Of a stretch of DNA of 64,000 nucleotides, positions 1 to 11,155 are shown in pieces (the stretch's first letter is position 1; each line of letters begins with the position of its first letter). Made by a program: the position numbers and the translations under genes. The DNA lies in the NCBI GenBank assembly GCA_037952775.1, contig JBANAY010000003.1, positions 29,450,001-29,514,000 of the forward strand, given 5' to 3'. This DNA comes from Clonostachys chloroleuca. Its lineage: Eukaryota > Ascomycota > Sordariomycetes > Hypocreales > Bionectriaceae. The notes beneath the pieces are model-generated. The model saw only the letters and a list, made by a program, of their open reading frames with translations. It did no database searches and had not been told where the DNA came from.

Positions 1-509
1 GGGAGCCCTACGAACCCAGATCCTGGGCCGCCATTGCGGACTTCTTCTGCCATCAAACGCTTGCGGGTGTGCATATCGGTGACTACCGTGACTGAGCCAT
101 ACTCAAGTGATGCTGATGGTCCCCCGCTACTGATGGCCCGCTCGACTTTGCCCGCTTCATCGTGTCGAGGAGAGGCGAGAACATTGTTATCGCCTTGATA
201 TCCTTTCTCAATGCGAAGGAGTGCCTTAGGGATGATGCCATGCACGGATTGGGGACCTGAGAGAGATACCAATTCTCTGGCTAATTGCCCCATCAATCCA
301 GAGGTCCCTCCTCCATACACGAGCCGGATGCCGTTCTCGTGAAAGTGCTGTGCTAGATCGCGTGCAGCTTTCAAATACGCTGGACTGGATCCAGCCGACG
401 CGCCGCAGCTATTCCTGTTAGCAAGGAAGCATTGAGGGAATGTCTGCGGAACTTACAAGACGCATATCACAGGTGCTTTAGTATTCTTCTGAGAGGAAGA
501 GGTTGGCAT
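1..509 (-). CDS. LOG family protein (cytokinin riboside 5'-monophosphate phosphoribohydrolase-like), partial at window start
   Basis: Family role: LOG enzymes cleave the N-glycosidic bond of (cytokinin) nucleoside 5'-monophosphates, giving free base and ribose 5-phosphate; fungal members are cytosolic. Seen: exon 1 is 457-509 (starts MPTSSSQKN). A 48-nt GT..AG intron (409-456) follows, and exon 2 runs from 408 off the left edge. Across the junction the protein reads VICVFCGASAG, then RLVYGGGTSGLMGQLA and VVTDMHTRKRLMAEE, all LOG/Rossmann hallmarks. The catalytic PGGxGTxxE motif would lie just outside the window and cannot be checked. Its neighbour is a nucleoside hydrolase on the same strand, which fits purine or cytokinin salvage (inference). 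Confidence 0.85.
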
Positions 510-1147
510 TTTGGGCAGTCGAGATTTGATATAAGACAAACTTGATGGATAGGTAAAGGTGGTAGAATCAGTCTACTGGATTGGATCAACTAAGAGGCGG
601 GCTTTCGTCCCCTTTAAAAGGTGCCAGGAACAAATTGTGTATTAGGAGCCCTGTGAGAACGGACCGATAAAACGGCCTAATATTCACAAGAACCAGTCAA
701 CCTGGGCTGAGCTGACGGATGGCAGATCCTGCAAAAGCCTGACTCAGGCACTTTGCACACTAGTCGAGATTAGGAAACTTTAGACCACTCTTCATGACGG
801 AGCCGATCGACGAGTACCAACGATATATGAGCGCAGCATCAAACGTTTGGGATCCGTTTATCATTTCTGCCCTCGGAGTCACACTGGGCGAGCTTGATCA
901 GGGCTGATTTTACACGTCATGGTAATCAATGCTGCATCGTGGACCGCAGCGACCTACTTGACTCACACAAGGTACCCGGTTACTAGGCATCTGGAAGCAA
1001 ACAGTTTCTTTCCTGGAGCGCGCTGGAAACGTGTAAGTATGATTTTCAAAGCTGGAACCAGAGATGGATACATAATCTAATACATTCAGGTGGTTCAGGC
1101 TATGAGAGATGACTATAATTGGCCTTAAAAATTACATTTCTTGAAAA

Positions 1148-2561
1148 CTATGTACGAGGGAAAACGGCATCTAGCAGAACATGAGCGAACAGTGTCTCCC
1201 CTGGAGATTGAAGCATGCGCGTGACCCTGTTCCCTTTACCAGGAGTGAACCACCCATCTGTGTCTCCAGGGACCTCGTCAACAGTCAGTTCATCATCGTC
1301 ATGGACGAGTGGTTTCGCCATGCCCCTCTTATCTGTGATCAACTCCCCCGACTCCATTGTCCTACAGCCTCGACTCTAATATCCTCACTCCGAGCGCTGC
1401 GCTTCCAGCCTTCATCCTCGGACGTAAGAATATACCATAGCACCATGGGATCGTGAAGCTGCAAGGTTGGCTCGCTAGTGGACCCGGGAGTCTTGAAAGA
1501 ATTGATCTTCTCAAACGTCCGGGCCATGAAGTGCGTCATCCACTGTGCGAGTGGACTGCCGCTCTCGGCTAGGGGCTGCGATCTCTCATCAAATTGAGAC
1601 TTCGAGAGACGATGAGGCGAGGTTAGATCCAAGGGGAACAGCTTGAGTTCGAACCTACGTGGAAGCTTGGATGGATATGCAGGCAGAGACGAGGGCGGCA
1701 GGGTGGACTGTGGACTTGGGGAAGTCAAGGCATAGACCCGCGCCGCCGCGATAGGATCGGCGTAGGTGTTGAACTCGGCAACGGGGGTGATGTTGCCGGG
1801 CACGTCAATGGCACCGCCCATGACCACAAGCTCCTTGACCTTGACAAACGTCTCTGGATCCTCGCTTGCCGCCAGCGCAATGTTGGTCATTGGCCCAAGC
1901 ACTGCAATGGTAACAGTATCTGGGGGATTCTCTCGCAGAATTCGTAGAATCTCCTTGTGGGCGGGGATCTTGGATGCAGAGAACAAAGAAGGCGTGTCAT
2001 CAGCACCCTCCTGGAAGACCTTGTCCCACATCTGGGCCGGGGCCAGATGTGGCAGTGAGTCATGGACACCGTGAAGGCCATCTGCACCATCTACTCCTGG
2101 AGTCAGTATCTGCTTGAAGCTGATAATAACGAGGAGTCTCACGGAAATAATCGGCAGCAAGCACTTCTTCTTCCAACGGATGATCGGCGCCTATCGCGAC
2201 AACTGGTTTATAACCCAACAAGGACGAGAAGCCTATGGGCTTGCTTTGAGCCTCACGCCATTTGATTTCCAAATCAATGATATGAAACAAGGCGGCGACA
2301 TTCTTGAGGCAACTGCCTTTCACTTAGCGTAGTTCGGCCCAGGGTCTAGCCGGGTTTAAATTACCTCTTGACTGGGACATTCCCATAGGTCACCGAGATG
2401 AGTAGGACTTCCAGCTCTTCTGGTAGCGATGATAGGGCTAAAATCAAGGCCAAGACGTCGTCGACGCCTTATTCAAGTGTCATTAGTGTGTTAAAGGTCA
2501 ATGAGTGTGATACAGGCTTACCTGGATCAGTATCAATAATGACACGGTTCTTTGGAGGCAT
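1148..2561 (-). CDS. Inosine/uridine-preferring nucleoside hydrolase, frameshifted near the C-terminus
   Basis: Family role: hydrolyses ribonucleosides to base and ribose, using a Ca2+ site built from the N-terminal Asp cluster. Exons: 2522-2561, 2365-2467, 2143-2312, then 2096 downward. The joined N-terminus reads VIIDTDPGVDDVLALILAL, the family's metal-binding signature. Later blocks are VDGADGLHG, VTIAVLGPMTNIALA and MGGAIDVPGN. The frame stops after GQWSRGS, but the family-like C-terminal segment (ITDKRGM through LLDAVFPRT) continues in the next frame down to 1148. One extra base in the C5 run (+ strand, 1345-1349) restores continuity as GQWSRGELITDKRG. No GT..AG intron fits there. Read as drawn, the protein lacks roughly its last 65 residues. 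Either a recent mutation or a consensus error. Confidence 0.85.
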
Positions 2562-3019
2562 GGCTGCTTTTGGTGTATGAGAAATGATCCAAGGATTCAG
2601 GACTCAGAAAGTATAGACGGACGCCGAACCAGAGTTGTTGTAATTTATAGGATATATTTTGGGCATGTCACCGCTTTCAACTCTCTTTCCTAGTGTGGCG
2701 AAAATTGAGAACTTAGCATACCAATTAGAGCCGCCTGGTCTATACTTTCCATTTAGAGGCTAGCTCTGGTCGAGAAATCCGTCGTGCCAAACCGACTTGG
2801 AAGTTAGTAGCCGGAGAAGGCCGTCAGCGGATAGAGCAGAATCACTCAAACGATTCACATGAAGGGATGACAGTGCACTTGTATAGCCTTTATCTGGTCA
2901 TTTCTCGCTCATAAGAATAGCTTCTACTACATTCTGACATAATTAAAAAATACAACTATCTTGGTGCCACTTTTATCTTTTCCTATTCCATACTATATGC
3001 TCTAGGTCCTTGCACCATT

Positions 3020-3484
3020 GTTTCGTCGGCATACTGGAATAGCCTCAGCCAAGAGATGCTCTCCTCCCTGGCCGCAAGACACGGCATCAAATTGCCATCA
3101 GATGACTTAGCCTTTACTTCACCCGGCTCTCTCCGTCTTCGATATTAGAATTTCACGTCACTCGATAATTTCTTGCGCTACTTCTTCATCGGGTTCGAAG
3201 TTCTGCTCACCGCATCAGACTTTGAGGTCTTGACCTACGAGCATCTGAAGAAGGCCTACGCCCAAACTGTCTGCCTTACCGATGTGTTCTTTGATCCGCA
3301 GGTTCCCATCACTCAAGGGGCATCGTATCAAACGTTGCTTAGTGGCATGAATACCACTCGAGAAAGAACTGCTCGCGACTTCCCTCAGGAGGCACTTGAC
3401 CTTTCAATGGCAGGCTGGGAAAATTTGCACGGAATCCCGTTGAGGGAAGCCGGTGCTCCGACGACCGGAAGATGGGTCTCATAA
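3020..3484 (+). pseudogene. Adenosine/adenine deaminase-like remnant
   Basis: One frame reads LSQEMLSSLAARHGIKLPSD, then FTSLDNFLRYFFIGFEVLL, then YEHLKKAYAQ, VFFDPQVPITQG and YQTLLSGMNTTRERTARDF. This is the N-terminal third of the metal-dependent adenosine/adenine deaminase family. An in-frame TAG at 3146-3148 interrupts it between RLRY and NFTSL. The N-terminal HxH metal motif is missing, and the similarity ends near 3400. The remaining catalytic domain (HAGE, SLNTDDP-type motifs) was not found downstream. It is therefore a truncated relic, not an active gene. It lies beside a nucleoside hydrolase and a LOG protein, both purine-linked. Confidence 0.6.
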
Positions 3485-3776
3485 ATATGATTAGCAGGAC
3501 ATTTTCCGACGTTACAATACCTACTGAGTGAGCGTGTGATAAATTCGACGTAACACCGATTCCCAGATAGATGGCAGTGAAGACAAGGCTTCATCGTGGC
3601 TGAACTCTACAGATTATCGGGTTTTCAAAAAAGTTTAACTCAGACCCTAGGTCGCATCTCCTATACCAACTCCAAAAGCATCTATACTATAAGAACTATC
3701 ATAGATCATCAATATCAGTTACTCATGTCACTGTGATACTGTGTTTTATTGAGATTATTTGATTTACCAGACCAAC

Positions 3777-5297
3777 CTAGCCCTTTAATCCCGCCTTGAA
3801 CGCAGCATAGCTCCGTAGCCACTTGTCACTAGGTGCCACAAGAGGCGCACCTGACCCTCTGTCTTCTTGAGATACCAATTCTATCAGCTGTCTTATATAC
3901 CTCAGCTCAGCATCCCCCTCGGCCTGGCTATGGAATCGGAGGCCAAAACCGCTCGCTTTGACTCGTTGGTCGTACTCTGACCGCATTTGTGGACCGCTAG
4001 GCAAAGACGACTGCCCAGATAGGATCCGTGCAGCAACTTGCGCCTGGTAATCAAACGTGGAAAACGTGACAATGTGGTACGGCAGGCCGACAAACACCAA
4101 CGTCGGATCGTCGATGTAGAACATGTCTTTGTATAGGTTGTGAACCATGTCACCCTCTGCCCCGACCAATGTCGTCGAGTCAACAGCCGCTGCTGGCGTT
4201 TCGTCAGAGTGGAATTGAGGCAGAAAGGGGAACGAGAAGAGGTAGCCAGTCGCCAAGATGACATGATCAAGACCTCGCAATTCGGATCCATCGCCCAGCG
4301 TAACATTGATAGGGCCGTTTTGATGACTCTGACTAGAGTCAACCAGGTCTGTCGCCCAAGAGAACTTGGAGATGCCTGCAACGCGCCTGACGGACTTGAG
4401 AATCAATCTCTCGGGAAGATCAAAGTCACCACCACGAGTGCTTTGAGTAACGCTAGCGGCGGTGTGCGACAGTTCTCGACTGATGTCCATCGCAGAAACC
4501 CCGCCTCCCACAATCAAAACAGCACTGTCTCGGTAGGCGTCGGGTCGTCTATACTGCTTCGAATGTATGACACGACCCGGATAAAGCTCTTTAAGCTCTG
4601 CAAGTCCTGGAATATCAGGAACGCGGGGGAGATTGTAGTGCCCAGAAGCCACCACCACCGCGTCAAAATCCCGAGACTTGTCAGCATACTCATTTGACGG
4701 TCCGTCAGTAACTAGCGTTTTTGTCAGCAGACGCCAGCCCTGCCCATCCTCATTTTTGACTGCGCTCTCCACTCTGGTCCAATATTCCGTGACTTGAGCC
4801 ACGCCAGATTCAGCGCTCAGTTCTTTTAGAAAGTCCTTGACGGCCGAATGTGGGACTAGGTTGGGAGTGTCCTCTGGCCAAGATTTCAGACTGGGATACA
4901 TGAGACTGGTTGGAATGTTTGTGTACAGACCCGCATAGCAGGCACTAGACGGTGTGAAGGACGGTTCTCCATTTTGGAACTGGTGAGCATTGGAAAAGGC
5001 ATCCAGGTCAGCAGAGGGCTCCCCCTTCACGGTCCGTTCATAGTGAGGGGCCAAGCTACCATAATCGTTGGCAGACGGGCGAACGCTTGGGTAGCTTGGG
5101 CCTGGTGAAGGGGTTTCTTTGTAATTCCAGATCCCGCCTAGTTCCCCTGATCTTTCAAAAACCGTGACATTCACACCTTGCCGCAGGAGGTGGGCTGCTG
5201 TGGAGATGCCGCTTATTCCAGAACCGATGACAGCAACTCTGACATTGGGGCCAAACGGTGGGTTGTTCGCAACAGTTATGACAGTCATTTTTGCCAA
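3777..5297 (-). CDS. Flavin-containing monooxygenase (FMO-like, FAD/NADPH)
   Basis: A single uninterrupted frame of 506 aa. Domain order is typical of N-/S-oxygenating FMOs and Baeyer-Villiger relatives. An FAD-binding Rossmann motif VAVIGSGISGIS lies near residue 21, followed by FERSGELGGIWNY. The FMO signature region PGRVIHSKQYRRP is near residue 240. A second, NADPH-binding glycine motif is VLIVGGGVSAMD, and the C-terminal ATGYLFSFPFLP motif is present. Two Met codons (5297 and 5288) are possible starts. Soluble, no signal peptide. Substrate unknown. The next genes upstream are an anion-type MFS permease and a TauD-type dioxygenase, so it may oxidise an imported small N- or S-compound (inference). 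Confidence 0.9.
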   Translation of the reverse strand: MAKMTVITVANNPPFGPNVRVAVIGSGISGISTAAHLLRQGVNVTVFERSGELGGIWNYKETPSPGPSYPSVRPSANDYGSLAPHYERTVKGEPSADLDAFSNAHQFQNGEPSFTPSSACYAGLYTNIPTSLMYPSLKSWPEDTPNLVPHSAVKDFLKELSAESGVAQVTEYWTRVESAVKNEDGQGWRLLTKTLVTDGPSNEYADKSRDFDAVVVASGHYNLPRVPDIPGLAELKELYPGRVIHSKQYRRPDAYRDSAVLIVGGGVSAMDISRELSHTAASVTQSTRGGDFDLPERLILKSVRRVAGISKFSWATDLVDSSQSHQNGPINVTLGDGSELRGLDHVILATGYLFSFPFLPQFHSDETPAAAVDSTTLVGAEGDMVHNLYKDMFYIDDPTLVFVGLPYHIVTFSTFDYQAQVAARILSGQSSLPSGPQMRSEYDQRVKASGFGLRFHSQAEGDAELRYIRQLIELVSQEDRGSGAPLVAPSDKWLRSYAAFKAGLKG

Positions 5298-6102
5298 TAG
5301 GAACGAAGATGAAGAATTTGGTGGGCGAGTGGGCTAAAAGACGTCGTTCCAACAAAACTTATGACAAATTTGCGAGCATCTGTATGTTATGTTGGTGCTA
5401 CTGGCATATAGTTCTAGCAAATGCAACTTTAAATGTCTGGTGTGCTGCCTAGAGCAATTAAATGAGAGAGAGAAAAAAGAATTCCGACTGCTACGTCAAC
5501 TGATGGTGTTAGTATTCCTTTTAATCACGCAATATAAACTATTGGTGCTAAATATGGGACTCAATTCATAAGACGTTATCATTTTCTAGGCTTCTCATTT
5601 CTAACCACCCAACCCGATGTCGGCCATCAGCCTCCCACATTTAACAGTCACCACTACGCTCCGCAGCGCTTTAGCATGATTAGAACCAGTTCAAACTTTC
5701 TCTGATATAATTGGGTGGATTCGAGCGTGGTCTGCTGTAGAGCATGAACATTAAAGCTTATTGGCATGCCTACATGATTTTATATTAAAATATTGTACTC
5801 CGCCACGTTTGATGAGTAACAGAGGGCCGGATTTTATACTACCGCGTTTTGGGTACCTTCACTTATAGAATATGTGGATTGTTTTACTCTTAATCTTTAG
5901 TTGGAATAAGTAACTGTAGTCATTGGTGATAGAGCCAGTATTCGAAGATGATATCGTTATTAGGTACACATCAATGAGTGAGTGTACTCGTGAAATTCCC
6001 AGCGGTTGAAGATGGAGAATATTAAGTGCCGAGTCGATTATCATTGATCAACAAGTTTGCGTGAGATGTTTCCAGTTACATAAACAGCGTAGCAACGCTG
6101 AC
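5298..6102. other. Intergenic, AT-rich
   Basis: About 0.8 kb between the start of the FMO gene and the 3' end of the MFS gene. It is visibly AT-rich from about 5350 onward, with only short chance ORFs. It should contain the FMO promoter. No gene, repeat or structured element recognised. Confidence 0.5.
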
Positions 6103-7956
6103 TCAAAGCTTCGGATCAGCCGTATCTCGCACAATCTTTTTCCCAAAGTAGCCGAGAAGTAGAACCCCAACTGCCTGAGCTGCTGCGCAAGCCGAAGAGG
6201 TGATCCAACCAACGCGGAAATACGGCACTTGTGTTCCGGTGTTGAAGATCAGCAGAGGAAGCCAGGCATTGAAAGTGGCGCCCATGGTTTGAGCCATTCC
6301 CAGGATCAAAGCGCGTTCGTCCGCTAGAGAGGTAAACGTTTCTCCGAGGAGAGACTAGCGAGTTTCGAAAGTTAGCTTGTATCCAACAGCTGAATCTATA
6401 GAGATGTGACTTACAATGATTAGTGGCCCATAGGAGTTTGTAGCTGGGTTCACCAGGTAACCGAAGAAGGCTCCGGCCTTGGATGGGGTGCTGGCAAGCA
6501 CCACGCAGGTTGTGAAGTTCAGGAGCACAATAGCGAATGCAACAGAGACGCGGTCGCGTAGCCTGTCAGAGATAAAACCGAACAGGATGGCTCCTACGAG
6601 GCCAACAGCATATGCTGCGGTTGGAATACTAGGATACTTAGTGGGTTGCGTTCGTCCCGGAAAATGGGTGTCTTACATGTTGACTTGCTGGACAGTATAT
6701 TCGTTCAGAGCCTTGAGGTAGATACCGAAAAAATCTGATCCGTATGTAGCGGTGCAAAAGAATCTAAGATCAATGCAGTCAGCAATCGAATCTGTCGGAT
6801 ATAAAGGCATAGGACTTACATGTAGTTTACGACGAAAACCCAAACAAAAGGGCGAGATAGCGCACTCTTGAATGTTTTCAAGGTTACGCCTTCAAAGGGC
6901 TTTCGGCCGACCTCCTCAACTCTAGATTTGGCAAGGGCTCGTTCTTCTTCGCTGAGATAGAACACTCTGGTATTGTAAGGGCTGTCAGGCACCGCGAAAT
7001 AGCCCCAGAGTGCTCCGGGAATATTGATACAGCCGCAAATTATAAACAGCCATCTCCATCCAGGTAGTCCGTGCACTCCATCAAGGCCGGTGTACACTGC
7101 TGCTTGGAGGTACCCTGAGAACATTTGCGCAGCGAAGGAGGCAGAATAGAAGATGGTAGCTCGAGTCGCGAGTTCTGGATGGTAGGCATGTTAGCAGCTA
7201 CGAGGACTAGCGAAGTTCAAGAGGATTACCTTTAGGGGTATACCAGCTACCAAGCAAGGTCATCCCTCCGACATAGAAGGGCGATTCGGCAAGCCCAAGC
7301 AGTAAACGCAGGACATAGACGTGTTTATAATTTTTTACTGCAGCAAAGCAGAATGTGATGATGGCCCAGCTGATCTCAACAGACGGCAGCCACAAGGAAG
7401 GACGGATATACGTGAGGATCACCTGGCTGGGAATCATACCCACTGTATATCCTATGGTCCAAAGAGTTTGAAAGTAGTTGTACTGGTCACTTAAGAGTTC
7501 CAAGTCCTTTGTTCGTAAGCATACTTGTTCCATTCGCATTTTTGACCAAGGAGAGCACAAACCTCTTTCATTCCTGACACATAAGCGTTGCCTACAAGTT
7601 GTTAGTGGAAAGGACTTGCAAAGACAAAACACGGTGAAACAGTTGGAAGGTTAAACATACGTATATTCGAAGCATCTAACAGCCGTAGGAAGTAGCCAAA
7701 GCATGCCCATGATCTAGCCTATATCAGTCACCCAGTCGTGGAGAAACAGTTTTCAGTCAACTTACAAGATGAAAAGGTCCAACTTCAACAAAAGCTTTCT
7801 TTCTCCTGTTCTCGCCGATGTGTTCCACCACGACTTCTTTTTCGGGGCCGCCGTCTCTACATCCGTTGACAGGATGTCGGATTGGCCTTTGTCCGTCTCG
7901 ACGACCGGAATGACCTGAGGGCTTGGTGTCTTTCTAATTTGTGACATTGTATTCAC
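6103..7956 (-). CDS. MFS permease, anion:cation symporter (Dal5/allantoate permease-like) family
   Basis: Integral membrane transporter rebuilt from eight exons, all with in-phase GT..AG introns. The hydrophilic N-terminus starts MNTMSQIRK (7956; 7947 is an alternative Met). The core reads LSWACFGYFLRLLDASNIRNAYVSGMKE, the fungal ACS-family TM1 region (written here as two overlapping pieces in the source exons). Later blocks are LLLGLAESPFYVGG, WRWLFIICGCINIPGALWGY, FGFISDRLRDRVSV and LADERALILGMAQTMGA. It ends ADPKL at 6103. Relatives import allantoate, pantothenate, biotin precursors or other organic anions with H+. The substrate cannot be read from sequence. It is transcribed away from the TauD-type gene at 8735 across a 0.78-kb shared promoter, suggesting joint control. 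Confidence 0.9.
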
Positions 7957-8734
7957 TTGCTGAAGAGTAAAAGCGATACTTCAGATCATGGTTGGTAACG
8001 ACCCTGCTTCAGTATATATATGATCGGAGGTTGCGGGCCTTGTATGGCGACATCAGTTTAGAGCCGCGTTTCTCACCCGACATGCTGGTAGCACAGATAA
8101 GCGGCAACACCAACTCCGTGATCTAGGCTTTGACCCTATCGTTGCGGAGCCTAGACATTGTGTTGGGTGGAGTCTACCAGGGTCACAACTTTTCATGTTA
8201 TCCTTTTCCGCGTCCCACTGCTTGCTGAAAACCGGTAGTGGGGACAGAGATAGAGATGCCAACATTTGATTTCGGTGTTGAGGGATTAATTGAGTTGGTT
8301 AGTGACTTGTAGTTAATTGCGCAAGAGTATTTAGCAATGATGCGTAACACAATTATAAAGAGAAGCAATAGTGATATTGATTTGATCGACTGGGGATCAA
8401 AGGCGAGTTTGGAACCAAACCAAACACGGTAACCATTCGCGCCGCCTGCATTAGGTGTTTTATACGGCCGGAGGTGGGGACTGACTGATGGTGCAATATC
8501 TGGTCCAAGTGATGTCAAGGACTGTTAAGCGGATTTAGACCATCAGCCTCGGAAACAACAAGGGACAACCAACCTCACTTGGTTCCGGACTCGGGACTGA
8601 GGCGCAGACATGAAATATTCATCTTATTTAAAATAGAGGCAGAAATATTATTTAAATGTCAAATGTCACCTGAGTTGGTAATGTTATTTTAGTTTCAGCA
8701 ACATCCCCATCGTCAGTCAAGACAGTCTAGAGCT
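7957..8734. promoter_or_regulatory. Shared divergent promoter of the MFS permease and the TauD-like dioxygenase
   Basis: A 778-bp gap between two divergently transcribed start codons. The MFS side has TATATATATGAT-like sequence near 8010-8025. The dioxygenase side is AT-rich around 8610-8660. No convincing regulator binding site was picked out. The assignment rests on geometry alone. Confidence 0.45.
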
Positions 8735-10339
8735 ATGGCTGCTACCGCCATTCAACCATACGAGCTGTACAGCGATGCTCCTGGCTTCTTGTTGAATAAG
8801 CCAGAATGGGAAGAAGCAAATGCCGCACATCCCGAGACATTTGATTTTGGAAAACAGCCTCGAGGCTGGCCAGTCAAGTTTACTGGTCCCGATGTTTGGA
8901 CTGGTGATTATCTTGAAAAGAACTGTACGTTGAGGTCGATAATGAACCACCAAGCCATACCTTATGCTAATCTACTTCAGCGGAGTTGTACATCAAGGTT
9001 CTAAGTCATGGCGAAATCAGTGAGATTGATAGCGCAATCAAGGCAAGTCTCTTGGTAAACAAGAATTGAACTGCAAGATTAATAGAATTATAGGCTTGGA
9101 GACAGCTCAAGCTTCCAGTCTCTTCCATCGACAGATCCAACTTCAAACTTCCCACAGTTGGCCCTATTCTGCGCCGACTTTCAGACAACATTTACAACGG
9201 TGTAGGCGTTCAAATTCTGAGGGGGTTTCCTATTCAGAATTACGATAAGGAGGAGCAAGTTATTGCATTCTTAGGCATCAACTCTTGGATCGGAGACCGT
9301 CGACTCAATCAAGGAGCCGGGCGAGGAGTTTGCCATATCAAAGTCTGTAGGCCTGCTCCCATTCAATTATTTTCATACACTGACCAAATCTTTTCAGAGC
9401 ATTACACACCTCGATCCCTCCCAACGTGGCAAAATCTATGTTTCCGCCCAAGACACGAATGCTCAGATGTATCATAGCGATGCTGGCGGTGATATAGTTG
9501 GCTTGATGGCTGTCAGTCTTACTGGCACAGGGGGCATCTCCACCGTAGCCAGCGCGGGCCAGGTATACAATCATCTTGTTCAGCATCGTCCCGATATTGC
9601 ACGGTTGTTAGCAGAGAGGAAATTTCGTTGGCGAGCGTGAGTAACAGATTCCTGTACACGACGGCCTCCTGTTGAAATGAGACATACCCGGCTGACTTGC
9701 ATGAATCTCAGGAATGGGATTCCAGAGGATGGAGTTCGCCTGATTCATAATCAAGATAATAAATTGTTCTTGAACTTTTCCACGCGTACCTTCATTGGCT
9801 ATGGAGAAGTAAGATTTTCCTGTCTCGTTTTCCGATACTCTGACTGATGCCGGTACAGCTGCCTGATCGCGACCGTGACTATCCCCCTCTCACCTTTGAG
9901 GAGAGAGAAGCGTTTGGAGGATGGCAGTGGGTTGCTGAACAGTATAGCCTAAAGACACAACTCGAAGTCGGTGATATCGAATGGTATGTTCACAATTCTA
10001 GCCGCAATGCCAATGATCCTTGGCTAACAGTGTAGGGTCAACAATCTGCATCATCAGCATGCTCGTCGCGGCTTTACTGAAGACATTTCAAACCCCCGAC
10101 ATCTTCTGCGTGTCTGGCTGACCGATAGCGAGCATAGCCCGCGACTTCCAGCTGATATCAAAAACAAATTTGATGCCATGTTCGAGTCAGACCCCGACTT
10201 CTACCCGTTGGATGAGATCGAGGAGGATCAGAAGCGTCGTGAAACTGGAGTCTTTACGGGGTCGTGCAAGGATGACTTGGCTGCGGAGCGCCTTGAAAAT
10301 GGAGGCATTGTAGGCACCAATCAAAAGGTAGCAAGGTGA
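8735..10339 (+). CDS. TauD/TfdA-family Fe(II)/2-oxoglutarate dioxygenase
   Basis: 421 aa from seven exons: 8735-8924, 8981-9042, 9094-9342, 9398-9636, 9712-9808, 9859-9983, 10036-10339; all phases close. Family role: oxygenolytic cleavage or hydroxylation (taurine, alkyl sulfonates, other small acids) with 2-oxoglutarate and Fe2+. The HxD metal motif is seen in AQMYHSDAGGDIVGL. The distal His is in WVNNLHHQHARRGF, and the 2-oxoglutarate Arg is in RHLLRVWLTDSE. The N-terminal KPEWEEANAAHPETF and VGVQILRGFPIQNY blocks are those of fungal TauD homologues. Intron 2 (9043-9093) is best read as GC..AG. It shares a promoter with a Dal5-type permease and is followed by a Zn2Cys6 regulator. Substrate unproven. 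Confidence 0.93.
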
Positions 10340-11155
10340 TTTGTAAACAAGCAGATAATCTTTCTTATTGATTGTCTTGAGATGTCGGTTCTGGGCATCC
10401 TCACGATTATTTTTGATTTCATAATCGAACTGTCGTCTAGTAAGTCAAGCGAAGAATGTAGTTTACATCGCGTACAGGCCGGCTCAATTGGCCACTACTT
10501 TCTTATCTACAATCATCAAAGGGCAGCAAATTAAATTACGTACTTTCTAAAATCAGACAACAAGCACTTACCTCAGGTTCAAAAAGATTTAGTATCTGAT
10601 AAGTTGCCCAAGGTCAGAAAATGGAGCTGTTCAACTACGTGTAGTGGACTATAGGGTAGTCACATTGCCGCAATGTAGACTAATTGCTTCTTCAGTAAGG
10701 CAATACGTCCATTAATTCGCTCGGTAGTAATTTATGTAATGATGAAAAAGGAACAGGGGCGCATCTGTTCATTGTAGGTTTAAATATTTGTATTCGAATT
10801 ACTTCTGACACATTGCGAAAACAGTCGATATAACCTATTGGAGTGTTACCGGGAATGGCAAATCACCTAAAAAAGGGGCAAAAAGTCGTCATTCTTGCGC
10901 TCACTAATGTGATCCAGAAATGCCCCATTTCTCTTCCAGTCCACCAATGTGATCCAAGGACTTCATGATTACAGGCTTGTTTTAGCTCACCCAACTAACT
11001 AAACTGGCTCTCTCTGCAAGATCCGTGATTAAAAGCATCACCTCTGCTACCTCATACGGCCTGTATGCTTACTACCTACTCTCAGGCGTCCGACTTGGTA
11101 ACGGAGTGGCGATTGTCATCTAAACTTGACTGAAAATTGCCGGGTCAGAGCCAAC
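10340..11155. other. Intergenic between the TauD-like gene and the Zn2Cys6 gene
   Basis: About 0.8 kb with no coding potential or recognised repeat. It carries the 3' end of the dioxygenase transcript and the promoter of the regulator at 11156. Confidence 0.4.
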
